In this document: positions 60,300 through 64,000 of the stretch, in pieces | How positions within the stretch are numbered: position 1 is the stretch's first letter | Layout of the letters: each line of letters begins with the position of its first letter | Assembly: GCA_005239465.1 (NCBI GenBank) | Contig: SPAW01000026.1 | Span: forward strand, 1 to 64,000 | Origin: Nitrospira sp. | GTDB taxonomy: Bacteria; Nitrospirota; Nitrospiria; Nitrospirales; Nitrospiraceae | Direction: 5' to 3' | Length of the DNA: 64,000 nucleotides | Notes under the pieces: model-generated | The model's database searches: none | The model's input: the letters and a program-made list of their open reading frames with translations, nothing else | Told to the model about the DNA's origin: nothing | Translations under genes and position numbers: made by a program

Positions 60300-61532
60300 T
60301 CACTCGTAGTGGAGGGCCTCGATGGGATTCAGTTTCGAGGCTTTGTTTGCCGGATAGAGTCCGAAGAACAGTCCGACGACGAGGGAAAAGAGAAAGGCGG
60401 CGACCACGGCTTCTGTGTTGATAATGGTCGGCCAGCCGATCATGGTGGTCAGCAGGCGCGCGATTCCGATCCCGGCACCGATGCCGAGGGCTCCGCCGAT
60501 CGCGGTCATGATGATCGCTTCGATCAGGAATTGAAGCAGGATATGGGCGCGCTTTGCGCCGACGGCCATGCGTAGTCCGATTTCTCTCGTTCGTTCGGTG
60601 ACCGACACGAGCAGGATATTCATAATTCCGATGCCGCCGACGAGCAGTGAAATCGACGCAATGCCCATCAGCATGAGCATCATCGTTCGGCTCGTCCCGG
60701 CGATGGTTTTGGCGATGTCCTCCATGGTGCGGATGGTAAAGTCGTCTTCTTCAGATTGGTGCAGCCGATGCCTCGTTCGCAAGAGATCCTTGATGTCGTC
60801 CACTACGGCGGGGATTTCGTGCCGCGTGTGAGTGGCGACCAGGATGATCCCGACGGTTCCGAGAAATTTCGTCCCCAGGACTTTGCGTTCGGCGGTTGAG
60901 AACGGGATGACGACGAAATCGTCCTGGTCCTGGCCCGTTATGGACTGGCCTTTTGATGCCAGAACGCCGATCACACGGAATGGGACATTTCTGATACGGA
61001 TCTCACTTCCCACCAGTTCTTCCCCAGGCTCAAACAGGTTTTGGACGACGGTGTTTCCCAAGGCGACGACTTTGGCGGCTGAATCCATGTCCGACTGCGT
61101 GAAAAAGTTCCCTTGCTCGATGGGCCAACTCCGAATATCAGGAAAGACAGGGGTCGTCCCTAGGACGATCGTGCTCCAATTTTTGTTCTCATGAATGACT
61201 TGCAGAACCGAGCGTGTCGCATACATCACTGTGGCGACACTCGCGACTTTCTTCTCGATGTCTTCCGCATCATCGACGGTCAGCGTCGAAATTGAGCCGA
61301 GTCCGCCGCGCACGCCCCCGACAGTGGTCGCTCCGGGGACGATGATCAGCACATTGGTGCCGAGGCTCGAGATTTCCGCCTGGACCGAGGCGGTCGCACC
61401 CTGGCCCAGACTGACCATGGCGACCACCGCGCCGATCCCGATGATGATGCCGAGCATTGTCAGCCCGGCCCGCAACGGATTGCGGCGGAGGATGCGGAGG
61501 GCGGAAAGAAAGGTGAGCCAGAGAAAAGACAT
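60300..61532 (-). CDS. MacB-type ABC transporter permease (FtsX/MacB_PCD) without ATPase domain
   Basis: A 410-residue permease: N-terminal TM helix (RAGLTMLGIIIGIGAVVAMV), a large periplasmic domain of the MacB_PCD type (SLGTNVLIIVPGATTVGGVR) and three C-terminal TM helices with LLVGGIGIMNILLVSVTERT and LGIGAGIGIARLLTTMIG. It needs a LolD/MacB ATPase, but none is encoded beside it. The adaptor MacA-like gene lies upstream. The start is uncertain: ATG 61532 has only weak SD, because repeat DNA stands where a ribosome site should be. Function class: export of a peptide, lipid or macrolide. Confidence 0.85.
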   Translation of the reverse strand: MSFLWLTFLSALRILRRNPLRAGLTMLGIIIGIGAVVAMVSLGQGATASVQAEISSLGTNVLIIVPGATTVGGVRGGLGSISTLTVDDAEDIEKKVASVATVMYATRSVLQVIHENKNWSTIVLGTTPVFPDIRSWPIEQGNFFTQSDMDSAAKVVALGNTVVQNLFEPGEELVGSEIRIRNVPFRVIGVLASKGQSITGQDQDDFVVIPFSTAERKVLGTKFLGTVGIILVATHTRHEIPAVVDDIKDLLRTRHRLHQSEEDDFTIRTMEDIAKTIAGTSRTMMLMLMGIASISLLVGGIGIMNILLVSVTERTREIGLRMAVGAKRAHILLQFLIEAIIMTAIGGALGIGAGIGIARLLTTMIGWPTIINTEAVVAAFLFSLVVGLFFGLYPANKASKLNPIEALHYE

Positions 61533-61548
61533 GTTTCTTGGTTGATTT

Positions 61549-61615
61549 GGTTTGTCTCGTTTGTCTGGTTTAAAGAACCAAACAAACCAAATAAACCAGA
61601 CGAACAAAACAAACC
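61549..61615. repeat. TGGTTT-rich inverted repeat between adaptor and permease genes
   Basis: GGTTTGTCTCGTTTGTCTGG (61549-61568) and CCAGACGAACAAAACAAACC (61596-61615) form a long, slightly imperfect inverted repeat around AACCAAACAAACC-type units. In the minus frame it would read as FVWFIWFVWF-like repeats. The element takes up most of the 93 bases between the MacA-like and permease genes. Confidence 0.65.
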
Positions 61616-61625
61616 GTTTTCTGCC

Positions 61626-62963
61626 TTATCTCATCCTCGGAGTTGCATCAAATCCCGGCGGTAATTTCTTCTGGGCCTGCTCCTCCGCTGTCTCAATGCC
61701 GATGATCACTGTGTCGCCTTCCTTCAGCGGTCCTTCGGTGATCTCGGTAAACAGCGAATCGGTGATACCGGTTGTGATCGTTGTCTGTCTCGGCGGCGCT
61801 GCCTGGTCCAATACCCACAGCTGTGTGATCTTGCGGTCAATGGGGACGTTCGGCATGCGGAACCGCAGGGCTCCGTTCGGGACGCGCAGCGGATCTTCTT
61901 TCTTGGCGGTTACAATCGTGACGTTGGCCGTCATCCCGGGCTTGAGCTTCAATTCCCGGTTGTCTACCGTAATGACCACGTCGTAGGTGACGACGTTTTG
62001 GATGCTGATGGGCGCATTGCGGACTTGCGTGACGACCCCTTCAAAGAACTGCTTTGGATAAGCGTCCACGCGAAACGTCGCGGCTTTCCCTTCAGCCACG
62101 CCGCCGATATCCGACTCGCTGACATTGGCGTTCACCTGCATCTGGGTCAGGTCCTGGGCGATCACAAAGAGGGTCGGCGTCTGGAAACTGGCCGCGACGG
62201 TCTGGCCGACGTCCACGTTGCGCGAGACCACGATGCCATTCACCGGGGAATAGATTGTCGTATAGCCGAGATCCAATTCTGCCGAGGACAGCGTCGCCTG
62301 CGCTTGGTCGAGCTGCGCCTGCGTCACATCGACGTGGGCTGCAGCATCGCGATAATTCGTCTCGGCAAGATCGAGATCGGCCTGCGAGACGAATGCTTGC
62401 TGTCGAAGCGTGGCCATACGGTCACGCTCCCGTTTGCGCTGGGCCGCCATGTTTTTTGCTTTTTCGAGATTCCCCTTGGCGCTTTTTACCGAGGCGCGGG
62501 CTTGGCTCACTCGGGCTTGGAACGGTTGTTGTTCGATTTGTGCTAAGGTTTGTCCTTGCTTGACGACAGAATTGAAATCCGCAAAGAGCTTCGCGATCTT
62601 GCCCGATACTTGGCTGCCGACCTGGACGGAGACGACGGGATTGACGGTGCCGGTCGCGGTGACGATGGCGGTAATGGGGCCTCGATCGACGAAGGCCGTT
62701 TTGTACTGGACGGGTGGAGTGCCGGAGATCCACCAGTACCACATTCCCCCTCCGACAGTGGCCAGGACAATCACGATGCCGATGAGCCAAGGAAAACGAG
62801 ATCGTTTCTGGCGCGGGGGGAGTGTGATGACGGAAGCCGGAAGCGCGAGCTCGTGTTCCGGTGATGAGTCGGAATGACGATGCGCTGGCGGAGTGGCGGC
62901 AGGGCGCGGGACCACCTCAGTCACGGGAACATCCCAGGTGGGTTCTTGGGGGTCGGTGGGCAT
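61626..62963 (-). CDS. MacA-like periplasmic adaptor (HlyD/MFP family)
   Basis: A 445-residue membrane-fusion protein: long proline-rich cytosolic N-terminus, one TM helix (WLIGIVIVLATVGGGMWYWW), lipoyl half (VVSVQVGSQVSGKIAKLFAD), alpha-hairpin (VSQARASVKSAKGNLEKAKN, QAFVSQADLDLAETNYRDAA), second half IYSPVNGIVVSRNVDVGQTV, and a barrel. It joins an inner-membrane ABC exporter to an outer-membrane channel. ATG 62963 has GAGGTG eight bases before it; TTG 62969 is an alternative. It overlaps nothing but follows the P-type ATPase stop by two bases. Confidence 0.88.
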   Translation of the reverse strand: MPTDPQEPTWDVPVTEVVPRPAATPPAHRHSDSSPEHELALPASVITLPPRQKRSRFPWLIGIVIVLATVGGGMWYWWISGTPPVQYKTAFVDRGPITAIVTATGTVNPVVSVQVGSQVSGKIAKLFADFNSVVKQGQTLAQIEQQPFQARVSQARASVKSAKGNLEKAKNMAAQRKRERDRMATLRQQAFVSQADLDLAETNYRDAAAHVDVTQAQLDQAQATLSSAELDLGYTTIYSPVNGIVVSRNVDVGQTVAASFQTPTLFVIAQDLTQMQVNANVSESDIGGVAEGKAATFRVDAYPKQFFEGVVTQVRNAPISIQNVVTYDVVITVDNRELKLKPGMTANVTIVTAKKEDPLRVPNGALRFRMPNVPIDRKITQLWVLDQAAPPRQTTITTGITDSLFTEITEGPLKEGDTVIIGIETAEEQAQKKLPPGFDATPRMR

Positions 62964-62965
62964 AG

Positions 62966-64000
62966 TCAATGCACCTCTTGCGCGGGCCCGTAGGCCGGTC
63001 TGCTTACGAACCGGTTCACGATCATTTTACGACCCTCCTCGGCCAATAACAGCACGAGGGCGCCAAGAGCGAGCGGCCCAAAGATCCAAAGAGGTAAGGG
63101 GCTGGTTCCAAAGATATCGTTTCCTATCGGTGTGTAGGTGATGAGTGCGAGGATGGTGAGCTCAGTGAGGATTCCCCAAAGGATCAGCGGGTTGGTGAGC
63201 CATCCCAGTTTCGCCACCGACAGTCGATCGGATCGGCAGGCAAAGACGTTCGCGACCTGTGCCAGGACAATGCCGGCAAAGGTGACCGTCGTCGCCTGTT
63301 TATATAAAGGAGACGACCAGTCCAGCGGGGTTCCCCACGTCCACCCCTGGCTGTAGAGGTACAGAAAGAATCCGCACATTGCCACGGCGGCTTCGACAAT
63401 ACCGAGGAAGAGATAGGCCCGCAGCAACAGCGGAAGACTCAGCAGGCGTTCCTTCCGCGGGCGGGGCGGAAGGTCCATGACATCGGAATGAGGCTGTTCG
63501 GTGCCGAGACCGAGGGCCGGGATCATGTCGGTTCCGAGATCGACCGCCAATACCTGCGGAATCGTCAGCGCCAGCGGCATGCCGACGAAGCCATAGCCAA
63601 GAAAAGGCACAATTTCGGGCACGTTGCTCGCCAGAATGTAGGTGGTGAACTTTCTGATGTTGTCGTAGACCGTGCGGCCTTCTTCGATCGCGCTCACGAT
63701 TGTCGCGAAGTTATCGTCGAGCAGAATGATGTCGGCAGTTTCCTTGGCGACGTCCGTGCCGGCGATGCCCATGGCGACGCCGATATCGGCTTTCTTGAGC
63801 GCCGGCGCGTCGTTCACGCCATCGCCGGTGACCGCGACCACTTCCCCCATCTCTTTAAGTGTGGACACGATCCGCATCTTGTGGCGCGGGGCCATGCGGG
63901 CAAAGACCGGGTCCGGCTCGTCGGGCCGGGTCGGTGTCAGCAGCTGACGCAGGTGTTCCTCGGTCATGCGGTCGAGCTGAGGTCCTTCGATGACCGGGAC
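62966..64000 (-). CDS. P-type cation ATPase, C-terminal part (cut by window end)
   Basis: The last 344 residues of a P2-type ATPase, open at the window edge. MTGDG-type hinge: [20 protein letters not shown]; then membrane segments FTTYILASNVPEIVPFLGYG and QVLAVDLGTDMIPALGLGTE, a pattern closer to Na+/K+- or H+-type alpha subunits than to SERCA. The phosphorylation Asp lies outside the window. Substrate unknown, Na+ or Ca2+ plausible. Co-directional with the MacA-like gene, 2 bases apart. Confidence 0.88.
   Translation of the reverse strand, partial: VPVIEGPQLDRMTEEHLRQLLTPTRPDEPDPVFARMAPRHKMRIVSTLKEMGEVVAVTGDGVNDAPALKKADIGVAMGIAGTDVAKETADIILLDDNFATIVSAIEEGRTVYDNIRKFTTYILASNVPEIVPFLGYGFVGMPLALTIPQVLAVDLGTDMIPALGLGTEQPHSDVMDLPPRPRKERLLSLPLLLRAYLFLGIVEAAVAMCGFFLYLYSQGWTWGTPLDWSSPLYKQATTVTFAGIVLAQVANVFACRSDRLSVAKLGWLTNPLILWGILTELTILALITYTPIGNDIFGTSPLPLWIFGPLALGALVLLLAEEGRKMIVNRFVSRPAYGPAQEVH

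Noticed and set aside
1-64000. CRISPR array, integrase, transposase or phage genes
   Set aside because: I looked for regularly spaced repeats and for hallmark motifs of these proteins on both strands and found none.

Overview
The window looks like a chromosomal segment of a GC-rich Gram-negative bacterium. My best guess is Nitrospira or a close relative in Nitrospirota. The basis is gene content and style: NarX/LuxR-type two-component pairs, PepSY and DUF2934 small proteins, an RND heavy-metal pump, OmpA lipoproteins and many small proteins with strong Shine-Dalgarno (SD) sites. No rRNA or marker gene is present to prove it. I saw no tRNA, rRNA, CRISPR array, prophage or intact insertion sequence.

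Layout. 0-1.4 kb: a histidine kinase and its LuxR response regulator. 1.6-5.6 kb: small proteins, including three paralogues sharing a conserved LTWNQVF core and two paralogous zinc-ribbon proteins. One wing/zinc pair has been copied next to, or into, a plsC acyltransferase gene, and both plsC and the copy are truncated at the junction. 5.8-11.4 kb (minus): a tightly overlapping suf Fe-S assembly operon, sufB-sufC-sufD-sufS and a sufU-sufT fusion. 11.8-16 kb: a saccharopine-dehydrogenase-like oxidoreductase, broken genes and a glutathionyl-hydroquinone reductase. 16.1-25.2 kb: a CzcBA-type metal efflux pair, a Na+/Ca2+ exchanger and a P-type cation ATPase. 25.5-43.6 kb: a dense osmoadaptation block. 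It holds a GH15 hydrolase, a membrane-anchored trehalose-6-phosphate synthase with an extra sensor-like N-terminus, trehalose-6-phosphate phosphatase, NhaA, an MPGP-type phosphatase, a YihY membrane protein, a glucosyl-3-phosphoglycerate-synthase-like enzyme, a second glycosyltransferase, a MscS-related TM protein, a four-gene sugar ABC importer and a MscS channel. 43.7-49.8 kb (minus): small envelope proteins, an FKBP isomerase, two response regulators, a cytosolic kinase and a broken K+ channel. 49.8-56.6 kb: a promoter with nested palindromes, small proteins, TatA, an interrupted sugar-nucleotidyltransferase, a CBM48 protein, a TetR regulator and two OmpA-like lipoproteins. 56.7-64 kb (minus): a frameshifted porin, a large MscS channel, a helix-hairpin-helix protein, a MacA/FtsX-type pair without its ATPase, and the end of a second P-type ATPase.

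How the parts fit. Ion and osmotic homeostasis dominate: two P-type ATPases, NhaA, a Ca2+ exchanger, three MscS-family proteins, a K+ channel remnant, and pathways to make, phosphatase-process and re-import sugar-based compatible solutes. Metal efflux and envelope proteins fill most of the rest.

Caution. At least nine genes are broken or truncated. Two of the frameshifts sit in seven-base C/G homopolymers, and two interruptions are single in-frame stop codons. This is either real gene decay or draft-assembly error, and the sequence alone cannot decide. Three kinds of short repeat have landed inside or between genes, two of them in frame within transporter genes.
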